Position numbers and translations under genes: made by a program. Of a stretch of DNA of 45,934 bases, positions 24,938 to 34,200 are shown one piece after another. This DNA is from Muribaculaceae bacterium (lineage in GTDB: Bacteria; Bacteroidota; Bacteroidia; Bacteroidales; Muribaculaceae). The stretch spans positions 1 to 45,934 of the forward strand of contig VSPN01000015.1 of NCBI GenBank assembly GCA_009775355.1, written 5' to 3'. The number at the start of each line of letters is the position of its first letter. Positions within the stretch are counted from its first letter, which is position 1. The notes beneath the pieces were generated by a model. The model was not told the DNA's origin, searched no databases, and saw only the letters and a program-made list of their open reading frames with translations.

Positions 24938-26122
24938 TCAGATTCGGGTTTCATAATATATGTATTCACCGTCGCGAGAAATCTCTCGTGCTCCAAGCGA
25001 TCTTTCAAGAGCATTAGAAGGCTCATTATCGACACGAACGCGGGTCTCGATCACCTCCACAGCGCATTCGCGACCGAAACGCGCATAGACAGCCTTCATC
25101 ATACGCACGGCATGACCGCGTCCTCGTTGCGCTGAGGCGATCCATATGCCACGCTCCATACGCCCCGGAGCGGAGACAGTCATGTTGAACGATCCGACCA
25201 CTCCCCCTTCGGCATCAAGAACGGCGTAATACATCCTGTCATGACGCATGGCGAGACTTCTGACGAATTTGTCATGATCCTCCCTCGCGATCGGTTCACG
25301 GTTGACCATTCTCTCGCGAACCTCAGGATCGTTGCGCCCCTCGAACATGGCCTGTGTCAGAGCGGAATCCATCTCCGTATACGGGACGCATTCGTAGCCT
25401 CCGGCCGAAAAACGCCCCGGAAAATCAGGATTCTCACCGCGAAGAAGCCGATATTTCATCTCGGCAATCTTCCAGTCGGTCTCGGTGTCAAGATCCTGCA
25501 CCTCAAGTTCGGGCAGCACAATGGGCAGAGTGTCAGGGCCCCAGAGAGAACCGCACTCTCGAAATGCCCCGACTGTCGTGAAATAGAACTGACCGGCGTC
25601 ATGATATGTCTTTTCAAGATCCTGCGAGCGGGCCGAAGCATATTCAGGAAATCTCATAGCTATGCGTCCCGATTCGTTGACACGCAGCGACCTCTGCACC
25701 GGATATGAATACTCCACGCATGTGAAAGCGGCCTGAGCATCGCCCCTGCGCAACATCGCGGCGACATCGGAAAGACGCGTGGCCGTGACAAAAGGCGCCG
25801 TGGCATAGATGCACGCAACTGCGTCGAAATGCCGTCCCTGTTCTGCGTATCGGTCGAGAACCTCGGTTATCACATCAGCAGTTGTGGCGAAATCATCTGA
25901 TGTCCGGGCAGAGCGCATGAACGGCACTTCCGCGCCGCACCGGAGAGCGACCTCGGCTATGCCGTCATCGTCGGTCGAGACCATCACCGTGTCGAAACAG
26001 CCCGACCGAAGGGCGGCATCGATCGAGTATGCTATAACCGGTTTCCCGGCAAAATCCCTTATATTCTTGCGCTCGATGCGCTTGCTGCCGCCACGGGCGG
26101 GAATAATGGCGAGAATCTTCAT
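24938..26122 (-). CDS. PseF-PseH fusion: CMP-pseudaminic acid synthetase plus N-acetyltransferase
   Basis: Residues 1-~230 are a CMP-acylneuraminate synthetase of the PseF type: MKILAIIPARGGSKRI at the start (CTP loop), then GKPVIAYSI, VSTDDDGIAEVA, YATAPFVTA and QDLDTETDW. Residues ~239-394 are a GNAT acetyltransferase like PseH, with an acetyl-CoA pyrophosphate loop (QRGRGHAVRMM) and RVRVDNEPSNALERSLGA in the usual C-terminal helix region. PseF activates pseudaminic acid with CTP; PseH acetylates the 4-amino group made by PseC. The two are normally separate proteins of ~230 and ~160-180 residues. No other pseH lies in the cluster, so the fusion supplies both steps. Start at the ATG 26120-26122, which begins the conserved strand. 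Confidence 0.9.
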   Translation of the reverse strand: MKILAIIPARGGSKRIERKNIRDFAGKPVIAYSIDAALRSGCFDTVMVSTDDDGIAEVALRCGAEVPFMRSARTSDDFATTADVITEVLDRYAEQGRHFDAVACIYATAPFVTATRLSDVAAMLRRGDAQAAFTCVEYSYPVQRSLRVNESGRIAMRFPEYASARSQDLEKTYHDAGQFYFTTVGAFRECGSLWGPDTLPIVLPELEVQDLDTETDWKIAEMKYRLLRGENPDFPGRFSAGGYECVPYTEMDSALTQAMFEGRNDPEVRERMVNREPIAREDHDKFVRSLAMRHDRMYYAVLDAEGGVVGSFNMTVSAPGRMERGIWIASAQRGRGHAVRMMKAVYARFGRECAVEVIETRVRVDNEPSNALERSLGAREISRDGEYIYYETRI

Positions 26123-26165
26123 GTTCCTTAAATGATAAATTATAAGGGAGGGCAGATTAAGTATT

Positions 26166-27335
26166 TTATTTGCCGGCGACAAACTCAAGCACTTTCTCTA
26201 TCACGTAATCCTGTTCTTCGTCGGTCAGCGTCGGATACATGGGCAGGCTCAGACAATGCGCGTAATAGTCTTCCACAACCGGCAGCGAACCCTCCTTCCA
26301 TCCGTCGCGCCTGTAGTATGGCATAAGATGGAGGGGAGCGTAATGCACCTGGGCAAGCACACCCTCTGCGCGCAGAAAGTCATACAGACCTTTCCGGTCG
26401 GCAACCTGAATGACATAAAGATGGAAAGCGTGACCGATGTCGCCGGCACGGTATGGCGTCTTTATGCCGGGCACATCGCGGAACGCCTCGTCATAACGGT
26501 CGGCGATGCGCAGACGGCGCGATATGCCCTCGCCGGCGCGAGAGAGCTGCGATATGCCGAGCGCGGCCTGTATGTCGGTGAGTCTGTAATTGAAACCAAG
26601 CTCGCGCATCTCGTAATACCATCCGCCGTCATTACGGTCCATAATCTCCGGGGCGCGCGTGATGCCGTGTGTGCGAAACAGGCGGAGACGCTCCAGAAGC
26701 AGGGGATCAGCCGTTGTCACCATTCCCCCCTCGCCGGTGGCTATGTGCTTGACCGGATGAAACGAGAACACCGTGCAGTCCGCCCACCGACTGTTGCCAG
26801 TAAGCTGTTGCTTTCCTTCTGAATCGGTCCACCATGCGCCTGGCGCATGGCAGGCATCCTCGATAATCCAGAGACCGTGCCGGTCGGCAATGCGGCGCAC
26901 CTCCTCGAGATTATGAGGGTATCCGGCGAAATCGACAATCACCACTCCGGCGAACGTTCCGGCGGGATGATTCTCAAGCATCTCCGCGAGCTTACGGGTG
27001 TCCATCAGGTATGTTTCGGGATCTATGTCGCAAAATGCGACGTCTGCTCCGCAATATCGTATGCAATTGGCCGATGCGGCGAAAGTCATAGGGGTGACTA
27101 TCACTTTCTGACCCGGACATACACCCACGGCTTTCGCCGCGAGGTGGAGGCCGGAAGTGGCGTTGTTGACAGCTACGGCATATGGAGCGCCGACATATTC
27201 CGCGAAGCTGCGCTCGAATTCCTCGATCTTCGGGCCTTGCGTCAGGAAATCGCTTTTAAGAGTCTCGACGACAGCTGCTATATCCGCTTCCGTTATGTTC
27301 TGCCGTCCGTATGGTATTGGTTTGTCTCTCATCAT
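26166..27335 (-). CDS. pseC: UDP-4-amino-4,6-dideoxy-N-acetyl-L-altrosamine transaminase
   Basis: PseC is a PLP enzyme of the DegT/DnrJ/EryC1 family that aminates C4 of the UDP-4-keto sugar made by PseB. The start (IPYGRQNITEADIAAVVETL) and DFLTQGPKIEEFERSFAEYV are characteristic. The PLP lysine lies in FSFHPVKHIATGEGGMVTT; EDACHAPGA and VNNATSGLHLA are further cofactor segments. At 389 residues it has normal length. It starts 9 bases after pseB, and the PseF/PseH fusion follows after 43 bases. Confidence 0.94.
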   Translation of the reverse strand: MMRDKPIPYGRQNITEADIAAVVETLKSDFLTQGPKIEEFERSFAEYVGAPYAVAVNNATSGLHLAAKAVGVCPGQKVIVTPMTFAASANCIRYCGADVAFCDIDPETYLMDTRKLAEMLENHPAGTFAGVVIVDFAGYPHNLEEVRRIADRHGLWIIEDACHAPGAWWTDSEGKQQLTGNSRWADCTVFSFHPVKHIATGEGGMVTTADPLLLERLRLFRTHGITRAPEIMDRNDGGWYYEMRELGFNYRLTDIQAALGISQLSRAGEGISRRLRIADRYDEAFRDVPGIKTPYRAGDIGHAFHLYVIQVADRKGLYDFLRAEGVLAQVHYAPLHLMPYYRRDGWKEGSLPVVEDYYAHCLSLPMYPTLTDEEQDYVIEKVLEFVAGK

Positions 27336-27344
27336 TGACCGTCT

Positions 27345-28367
27345 TTATCTTGGTTCGAAACCGGGATCGACAAATTCTCTTATCTTCTCGCGCATCGACT
27401 CGACTGTCTCCCACTCCGTGTTGCTGTCGGAACTGTAATGGAATCCGTCGGGCACAGGCACACCGCCGTGATGGACAATATAATCCTCGCGCGTGTGATG
27501 GAACGAAACAGAGGGAAGAATCGCGTAGTAACGACCTATGTCGATTGTATTCAGGGCATCGGTGGCGGTTATCATCTCCTCGTGGAGCTTTTCGCCCGGA
27601 CGGATACCGACCTCGGTCTGAGGCAGGGTTGGCGCTATGGCAGAGGCAACATCCCTGATGTGGTATGACGGTATCTTCGGAATGAAAATCTCACCTCCGA
27701 GATGATGCTCGATTGCCCAGAGCACCAGATCGACACCGGCCTCGAGAGAAATATTGAACCGGGTCATGCGCATGTCGGTTATAGGCAGTTCCTTAGCGCC
27801 AGAATCTCGTCGTGAGATAAAGAACGGGATTACACTCCCCCTCGACCCCATTACATTGCCGTAGCGCACCACACTGAATTTCACAGGATTGTTGCCACGT
27901 ATATTGTTGGCGGCGGTAAAGAGTTTGTCGCTTGTAAGCTTTGTGGCACCGTATAGGTTGATCGGGGCACACGCCTTGTCGGTCGACAGAGCCACTACAT
28001 GGCGCACTCCAGTGGCAAGAGCGGCGTTGATTACATTCTGCGCGCCGTTGACGTTTGTCTTGATGCACTCCTCCGGGTTGTATTCCGCCGTGTCTACCTG
28101 CTTGATGGCAGCGGCATGGATTATGACGTCAATGCCCTGGCATGCCCTGACAAGACGCTCGCCGTCGCGCACGTCGCCGATGAAGAACCGGAGTTGGGGA
28201 TAGCGGTCAAACGGATATTTCTGTTTAAGTTCAAACTGTTTAAGTTCATCGCGTGAATAGATGACGATCCTTTTCACATCGGGATAACGACGCAGGATCA
28301 CCTCCACGAATTTCTTTCCGAACGAGCCTGTGCCGCCCGTTATCAATACTGACTTGTTGTTGAGCAT
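27345..28367 (-). CDS. pseB: UDP-N-acetylglucosamine 4,6-dehydratase (inverting)
   Basis: PseB removes water from UDP-GlcNAc and inverts C5, committing it to pseudaminic acid. It is a short-chain dehydrogenase of the FlaA1 type: NAD loop VLITGGTGSFGKKF at ~7-20, SRDELKQFELKQKYP, the HAAAIKQVDTAEYNP segment with KQVDTAE in the active site, STDKACAPINLYGATK (active-site Tyr-x3-Lys) and RPGEKLHEEMI. A longer open frame extends upstream to 28505, but the ATG at 28365-28367 begins the conserved NAD-binding strand. First gene of the pse operon; 340 residues. Confidence 0.94.
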   Translation of the reverse strand: MLNNKSVLITGGTGSFGKKFVEVILRRYPDVKRIVIYSRDELKQFELKQKYPFDRYPQLRFFIGDVRDGERLVRACQGIDVIIHAAAIKQVDTAEYNPEECIKTNVNGAQNVINAALATGVRHVVALSTDKACAPINLYGATKLTSDKLFTAANNIRGNNPVKFSVVRYGNVMGSRGSVIPFFISRRDSGAKELPITDMRMTRFNISLEAGVDLVLWAIEHHLGGEIFIPKIPSYHIRDVASAIAPTLPQTEVGIRPGEKLHEEMITATDALNTIDIGRYYAILPSVSFHHTREDYIVHHGGVPVPDGFHYSSDSNTEWETVESMREKIREFVDPGFEPR

Positions 28368-28438
28368 ATATATGTGGCGGGCACTCGGCCCGCGCCTGAA
28401 TTGGAGTTTGTTGTCAAACAAGCTCTTAGGGTTATAAA

Positions 28439-29059
28439 TCAGAACATTTTCTTGCCGAGCAGGGCGAACAGGATCATTCCGAGGAAAAAAGTGATGCCGA
28501 TCCACATCTTTGCCTGCCGCTCGTAATCGTGCGCCAGCCTCCTGTATTCCTCCCGCTCCTGATCAGAATACAGGTTCTTGGCATTTTTAGATTCGCTGTA
28601 CTGCGATTCCGCCCATGCCACGCGTGACTTGTAGGAGTAATATACGGCCACAAGTCCTGTCACGGGAAAGCAGAATAGAGTAAGCATCACCGACAGGAAC
28701 AGTGTCGGTGCCGGAGGAGACAAAGTGTCCTTGCGGTCGGGGACTGTACCCTCGGGCAACGCGCCCGACCTGCGGGCCATCTCGCGGAAGCGCAATGGAA
28801 CTTCCTCATAAGGATCTGCACCGTTGTTGCTGTCTGCGGGATCTGAAACCGTCTGTGCCGGAGGTGACGGATGCATAAGGCCGAAGATACGCTGGCGGTA
28901 GAACCGGCATATGTCGGCTACATCCTCGGCTTTCTCCCAGTCTGCCATACCTTTGCACCACACATAGGTATCAGGGCGCACTCCTGCGTCGGCGAGGCTG
29001 TCAAGCGCGAACGGGCCGCAGCGTTCGCCGTCGATCATAGCGAAATATCTCTTTGCCAT
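28439..29059 (-). CDS. GYF_2-domain membrane protein
   Basis: Residues 1-~55 (RYFAMIDGERCGPFALDSL, then WCKGMADWEKAEDV) are a GYF_2 domain. A Pro-rich linker (~65-115) leads to two hydrophobic helices near ~118-140 (FLSVMLTLFCFPVTGLVAVY) and ~185-202 (WIGITFFLGMILFALLG), with a charged helix between them (residues such as ESKNAKNLYSDQEREEYRR). This layout resembles GYF_2/CD225-type proteins but with a longer loop. Function unknown. It follows the gene at 29071 by 11 bases and precedes pseB by 71, so all may share one transcript. Confidence 0.7.
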   Translation of the reverse strand: MAKRYFAMIDGERCGPFALDSLADAGVRPDTYVWCKGMADWEKAEDVADICRFYRQRIFGLMHPSPPAQTVSDPADSNNGADPYEEVPLRFREMARRSGALPEGTVPDRKDTLSPPAPTLFLSVMLTLFCFPVTGLVAVYYSYKSRVAWAESQYSESKNAKNLYSDQEREEYRRLAHDYERQAKMWIGITFFLGMILFALLGKKMF

Positions 29060-29070
29060 GCTGTTGTCTT

Positions 29071-29679
29071 TCAGTCAAGTTGTTCGAGCAAGTCAAGATA
29101 ATTCTGTAACAGTCCGGTGGTAAAAAAGGCAATCAAGCCTATTATGGCGAGAACTGCGAGCACAAGACCGATGACCGTAAGGGTTTTTGCAGTCGAATTG
29201 GCTGAATCTCCCATCATGCGGTTGCCTCGCCTGTAGAAGTCATTGGCCTTGTTGGCCTGGACTATGGCGATAATTCCGAGTATCAGTGTCAGACAGCTTG
29301 TCATCGTGCCGAGAACAGTGCAGACAATCGCCCACGGAAGCCAGTTGGTATGCTCTATCGGAGCCTGGTCATATTGCCCCTGAAAGGGATTTGATCCGGA
29401 GTAACCCGACTGCCTGTCTGCCGGTGCTGCACCTGCATTCATACCGGAAGTCATGCCTGAATTCATATCGGGATATACCGGCGGAACTTCTTCACTACCC
29501 GGAACGGGTGGCACGGCAAAGAGTCCGGCCAGCTCGACGAGCGAAGAGGCGGCAACCCAATCGGAAAGCCCCTGACGCCACACCATCGAATCCGGCCTGA
29601 TGCCGTGATATCTCAGTTCTCCGGCTACAAACGGGCCTGCCTGCCGCCCGTCAATTATCATATAATATTGTATCTCCAT
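29071..29679 (-). CDS. GYF_2 plus CD225/dispanin membrane protein
   Basis: An N-terminal GYF_2 domain (~1-50: YYMIIDGRQAGPFVAGEL, VWRQGLSDWV), a disordered Pro/Gly/Met-rich linker (~60-115) and a CD225/dispanin domain (~118-200): NWLPWAIVCTVLGTMTSCLT, GIIAIVQANKANDFYRRGN, then a second helix. CD225 domains in animals are the IFITM proteins; bacterial ones are of unknown function and may sense or bend membranes. Start at ATG 29677-29679, just after a minus-strand -7 box at 29720-29727; the open frame continues upstream to 29742, but those residues lie across the promoter. Confidence 0.8.
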   Translation of the reverse strand: MEIQYYMIIDGRQAGPFVAGELRYHGIRPDSMVWRQGLSDWVAASSLVELAGLFAVPPVPGSEEVPPVYPDMNSGMTSGMNAGAAPADRQSGYSGSNPFQGQYDQAPIEHTNWLPWAIVCTVLGTMTSCLTLILGIIAIVQANKANDFYRRGNRMMGDSANSTAKTLTVIGLVLAVLAIIGLIAFFTTGLLQNYLDLLEQLD

Positions 29680-29719
29680 AGATTTAGTTGTCTGAAGATT
29701 TGGTTGTGACTGTAATTTG

Positions 29720-29727
29720 CAAAGATA
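29720..29727 (-). promoter_or_regulatory. -7 box for the GYF/pse genes
   Basis: On the minus strand TATCTTTG (29720-29727) matches TAnnTTTG exactly, about 41 bases upstream of the ATG at 29679. No clear TTTG is found at the right distance, so the -33 element is weak or absent. Confidence 0.5.
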
Positions 29728-29911
29728 CGATTTTTTTCGCAATAAGTAAGCGTCAAAATTCCTGTTTTTGAGTTTTGCCTGATTTTTGGGGTGTCCGATT
29801 GGTTCTATAAGACTTATAAATCTTATACGTCTTGGCGAAGTCGCTTCTGTAGTCGCGGGGAACTTAAGAGGCGGGCATACGTTTTAATTCTGTAAGTAAA
29901 CAATATAAGCC

Positions 29912-31249
29912 ATGACTACCGACAAATCCGCTTCTCTGGCACAGCATTCCGCTTCGTCCGCTGCGTCTCCCGCTTCTGCTGTCTCTACGGCGTCCTCTGC
30001 CTCTACGGGCACCGCCACTTCCGGAAACCCGCCTTCAGACAGGCTTTCCGCCGGGAATCAGCAGTATCCCGACGGCCGGAAGTATTATATCTTTCTTGTT
30101 GCATATCTTGTGCTTCTGAGCGCATTCGGATCGTTCGTCAACGACATGTATCTGCCGACTCTGCCGGAAATGCGACGTTATTTCCACTGCCCGGTGCCGA
30201 CTGTCCAGCTCGGACTGACCACGGGCATGATCGGGCTTGCTGTCGGACAGCTGTTTCTCGGGCCGCTGAGCGACCGCTACGGGCGCAAGTCGGTACTCAT
30301 GATATCGATGGGCGTATTCATCATCGGAGCCATCGCGTCTGTATTCTCGCCGACGATCCACGTGTTTCTTTTATGTCGCCTCGTGCAGGGTATAGGGGCC
30401 TCAGGCGGATATTTTCTGGCACGCACAGTTCCAGCCGATATTTACGGAGGCCGTCCTCTCGCCAAAATGATGGCCTTGATCGGAGCGATCAACGGATTCG
30501 CACCTGCCAGCGCGCCGGTGCTCGGCGGTCTTCTTGCTCGAGACATACATTGGCAGGGCATATTCTTGGTACTCGCAGGGTTTGCTGCTCTGCTGATCCT
30601 GTCAGGAATCTTCTTCCATGAGTCTCTTCCGGCAAACCGCCGCGAGAGCGGTCCGCTGCGCGACATGTTTCGCGAATACGGACCGTTGCTGAGAAACAAA
30701 GCTTTCATGACCCACGTCATGCTGAAAGGGGCGGCGCTCGGTCTGCTGTTCGCATACACGTCGTCAGCACCCTTCATAATGCAGGAAGTCTATGGGTTCT
30801 CCGAACTCAAATTCGGTCTCTTCATGGGCTTCAACTCGCTTTTCGCAGCGGCGGGAGCGACTTTTGCGCTTAGATTCAAGGTGCTCAAGCGCGCCGCATG
30901 GACGGGCGGATGGGTCATGATGCTCGCCACGGCTGTAGAATCCCTGGCTCTTTTCTTTGTCCATGACTTCTGGGCATATGAGGCCTCGCTCCTGCCGATG
31001 ATCTTCTCGATGGGCATGATATTCACAGCCGGCAATACGCTTGCAATGAACGAAGGCCGCACCAATGCCGGCGCGGCCTCCGCTATTCTGGGCGTGGGCG
31101 GTTATGTGTTCGGCGCGATTGTATCGCCTCTTGTCGGACTGGGCGACATGCTCCACTCCACCGCCATCGTATTTCTTGTCATGGGAGCCGTCACACTCCT
31201 GTGCTCCTACGGCTCACGCCTTCTTCCGGCCGATCTTGACCGGAACTGA
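29912..31249 (+). CDS. Bcr/CflA-family multidrug efflux MFS transporter
   Basis: A 12-helix major facilitator that exports drugs in exchange for protons. From ~58 on it fits Bcr/CflA: NDMYLPTLPEMRRYF after helix 1, QLFLGPLSDRYGRKSVL (the MFS motif A), LCRLVQGIGASGGYFLARTV, and FAPASAPVLGG in helix 5. The first ~55 residues are unusual: a Ser/Ala/Thr-rich low-complexity tail with no alternative in-frame start codon before helix 1. Its stop is 5 bases from the convergent secA stop. Substrate unknown. Confidence 0.9.
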   Translation: MTTDKSASLAQHSASSAASPASAVSTASSASTGTATSGNPPSDRLSAGNQQYPDGRKYYIFLVAYLVLLSAFGSFVNDMYLPTLPEMRRYFHCPVPTVQLGLTTGMIGLAVGQLFLGPLSDRYGRKSVLMISMGVFIIGAIASVFSPTIHVFLLCRLVQGIGASGGYFLARTVPADIYGGRPLAKMMALIGAINGFAPASAPVLGGLLARDIHWQGIFLVLAGFAALLILSGIFFHESLPANRRESGPLRDMFREYGPLLRNKAFMTHVMLKGAALGLLFAYTSSAPFIMQEVYGFSELKFGLFMGFNSLFAAAGATFALRFKVLKRAAWTGGWVMMLATAVESLALFFVHDFWAYEASLLPMIFSMGMIFTAGNTLAMNEGRTNAGAASAILGVGGYVFGAIVSPLVGLGDMLHSTAIVFLVMGAVTLLCSYGSRLLPADLDRN

Positions 31250-31254
31250 CGGTG

Positions 31255-34200
31255 TCACTGTCCCTTTCCGCAGCAGTTTTTGTATTTCTTGCCTGATCCG
31301 CAGGGACATGGATCGTTGCGACCCACTTTCGGATCAGCCTTTACCGGCTGTGTGCGAGCCGGCGCCGGACGGTTTACATTGCGGGCGGCCTCCCGCTGGG
31401 CAGTCTCACCCTCGTATGTCTCGCGGGTGGTGCTGTAGTTGGCGTAGGGATTCGGCATCGGACGCACCGGACCCTGGCTGATCGTGGTGTTGCCGGGCTG
31501 GACATATGTCGCGGCGCGGCGCTGAGCCTCGGCCTGCTCCGCCTGAGCCTTCATGCGGGCCTCCTCGGCGGCTTTCGCCTCATGATAGTCGGGCACCGCG
31601 AGACGTCCGCGCATCAGCGTTGCCACTGACTTGGAGTTCATCTCCCAGAGCATCTTCTTCCAGAGCTCGAAAGCCTCGATCTTGTAGATCACAAGCGGAT
31701 CTTTCTGCTCGTAGGTGGCGTTCTGCACGGATTTGCGCAGTTCGTCCATCTCGCGGAGCTGTTCCTGCCAGCAGGAATCGATCGACGAGAGAAGAACGGC
31801 CTTTTCCCATGCCTTGGCAAGGGGACGGCACTCGTTGTTATAGCATTCCTCTATGTCAGCACGGATGTTGAACATGCGGCGTCCGTCAGTCATCGGCACT
31901 CCGACCGGGCCTCGCGCGCCACGCTCCTCCACAAAATCCTTGATGTATGGAGAGGCACCCTGAGCGATCTTCTCTTTCTTACGTGCGAGTGTTTCCATCG
32001 CTGCATCGGCGAGGCGGTCGGCTATCTCGGAAGTATCGAGTTTGCCGTATTCCTCTTCGGAGAATGGCACCTCAAGCGCGAGCGCACGGTTCACTTCTTC
32101 AGAGAAATCGTTGAAATCAACGTAAGAACCGTTTGCGATCTCGGAACTGAGTTCATAGACCATATTGGCGATATCCATGCCGATACGCTCACCCTTGAGG
32201 GCGTTCTGACGCCTCGAATAGACGCCGTTGCGCTGAGCATTCATCACGTCGTCATATTCCACAAGACGCTTGCGGATACCGAAGTTGTTTTCCTCTACGC
32301 GTTTCTGGGCGTTCTCAATGCTCTTGGTGACCATGCTGTTCTCAAGCATCTCCCCTTCCTGGAATCCGAGTCGGTCTAACATCTTGACAACGCGGTCATT
32401 TGCGAACAGGCGCATCACGGTGTCTTCGAACGATACGAAGAAGACCGAGCTTCCCGGGTCACCCTGACGGCCGGCTCGACCGCGCAACTGGCGGTCGACA
32501 CGGCGCGATTCGTGACGCTCGGTGCCTATGATTGCAAGACCTCCTGCAGCCTTCACCTCAGGCGAGAGCTTGATATCGGTGCCACGTCCGGCCATGTTGG
32601 TGGCGATGGTCACAGTGCCTTTCTGACCGGCCTGAGCCACGATATCGGCCTCTTTCTGGTGCAGCTTGGCATTGAGCACCTGATGTTCGATCTTGCGCAG
32701 CTTGAGCATCTTCGACAGGAGTTCGGAGATCTCGACCGACGTTGTGCCGACAAGGACCGGGCGCCCGGCCTTCACCATATCCTCTACCTCCTGGATCACA
32801 GCTGCGTATTTCTCCTTCTTGGTGCGGTATACGCGGTCATTCATGTCATTGCGGATGACGGGACGGTTGGTCGGGATCTCGATCACGTCGAGCTTGTAGA
32901 TATCATAGAACTCGCCAGCCTCGGTCATGGCCGTACCGGTCATACCGGCAAGCTTTCGGTACATTCGGAAGTAGTTCTGGAGCGTGATGGTAGCGTATGT
33001 CTGCGTGGCAGCCTCTACCTTCACGCCCTCCTTGGCCTCGATTGCCTGATGAAGACCGTCGGAATATCGCCGGCCCTCCATGATGCGGCCTGTCTGCTCA
33101 TCGACGATCTTGATCTTGCTGTCGTCGATGACATACTCCACATCCTTGTCGAAAAGTGTGTATGCCTTGAGAAGCTGATTGACCGTATGCACGCGCTCAG
33201 CCTTGATCGAATAGTTCTGGAGCAGGGTGTCTTTTTTCTCGCGCTTCTCCTCGACAGTGAGATCTTCGTTCTCGACAGCGCTGAGCTGGCCCGCAATGTC
33301 GGGAAGGATGAAGAAATCAGGGTCGGACGTGGTGCCGGTCAGCACCTCGATACCCTTGTCGGTCAGCTCGATCGAATGGTTCTTCTCATCTATGACGAAG
33401 AAAAGAGGCTCGACAGCTTTCGGCATCTCGCGGTTGTTGTCGGCCATGTATTTGGCCTCAACCTTGAGCATGAGCTGCTTAATGCCGTCTTCCGAGAGAT
33501 AGCGGATCAGCGGTCCATGCTTGGGCAGAGCCTTGTAGACGCGGAAGAGCGCGAGACCGCCATCCTCCGTATCACCTTTCGATATCTTCTCCTTGGCTTC
33601 GAGCAGGAGCTGCTGGGCGAGCTTGCGCTGGGCGTTGACAACCTTCTCGACATTGGGTTTGAACTCGTTGAACATCTGGTCGTCACCCTTGGGCACCGGA
33701 CCGGAGATGATAAGCGGCGTACGGGCGTCGTCGATAAGCACCGAGTCGACCTCGTCGACAATGGCATAGTAGTGCTGTTCGCGCTGCACGAGATCCTGAG
33801 TCTGCGTGGCCATGTTGTCACGGAGGTAGTCGAAACCGAACTCATTGTTAGTACCGAATGTGATGTCGCTCGCATATGCCTCGCGACGCTCCTCTGAATT
33901 AGGCTCTGTCTTGTCGATGCAGGCCACAGAAAGGCCGTGGAACTGATAGAGCGGTCCCATCCATTCGGAGTCGCGCTTTGCGAGATAGTCGTTGACCGTC
34001 ACCACATGCACACCCTCGCCTGTCAGGGCGTTGAGAAACACGGGGAGCGTCGCCACAAGAGTCTTGCCCTCACCGGTGGCCATCTCTGCAATGTTGTTGG
34101 TGACCTTGCCGTTGTTCATCACGCCGTGGAGCACCATGCCGCCGATGAGCTGCACGTCATAGTGCATCATGTCCCACTTCATGAGGTTGCCTCCGGCGAT

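Noticed and set aside
28368..28505. N-terminal extension of PseB
   Set aside because: The extra 46 residues have no similarity to the family and overlap the upstream gene; the ATG at 28367 begins the NAD-binding strand.
32512..33897. 461-codon open frame on the plus strand
   Set aside because: It lies wholly within secA on the opposite strand; its translation is His/Leu/Val-rich shadow sequence without motifs.
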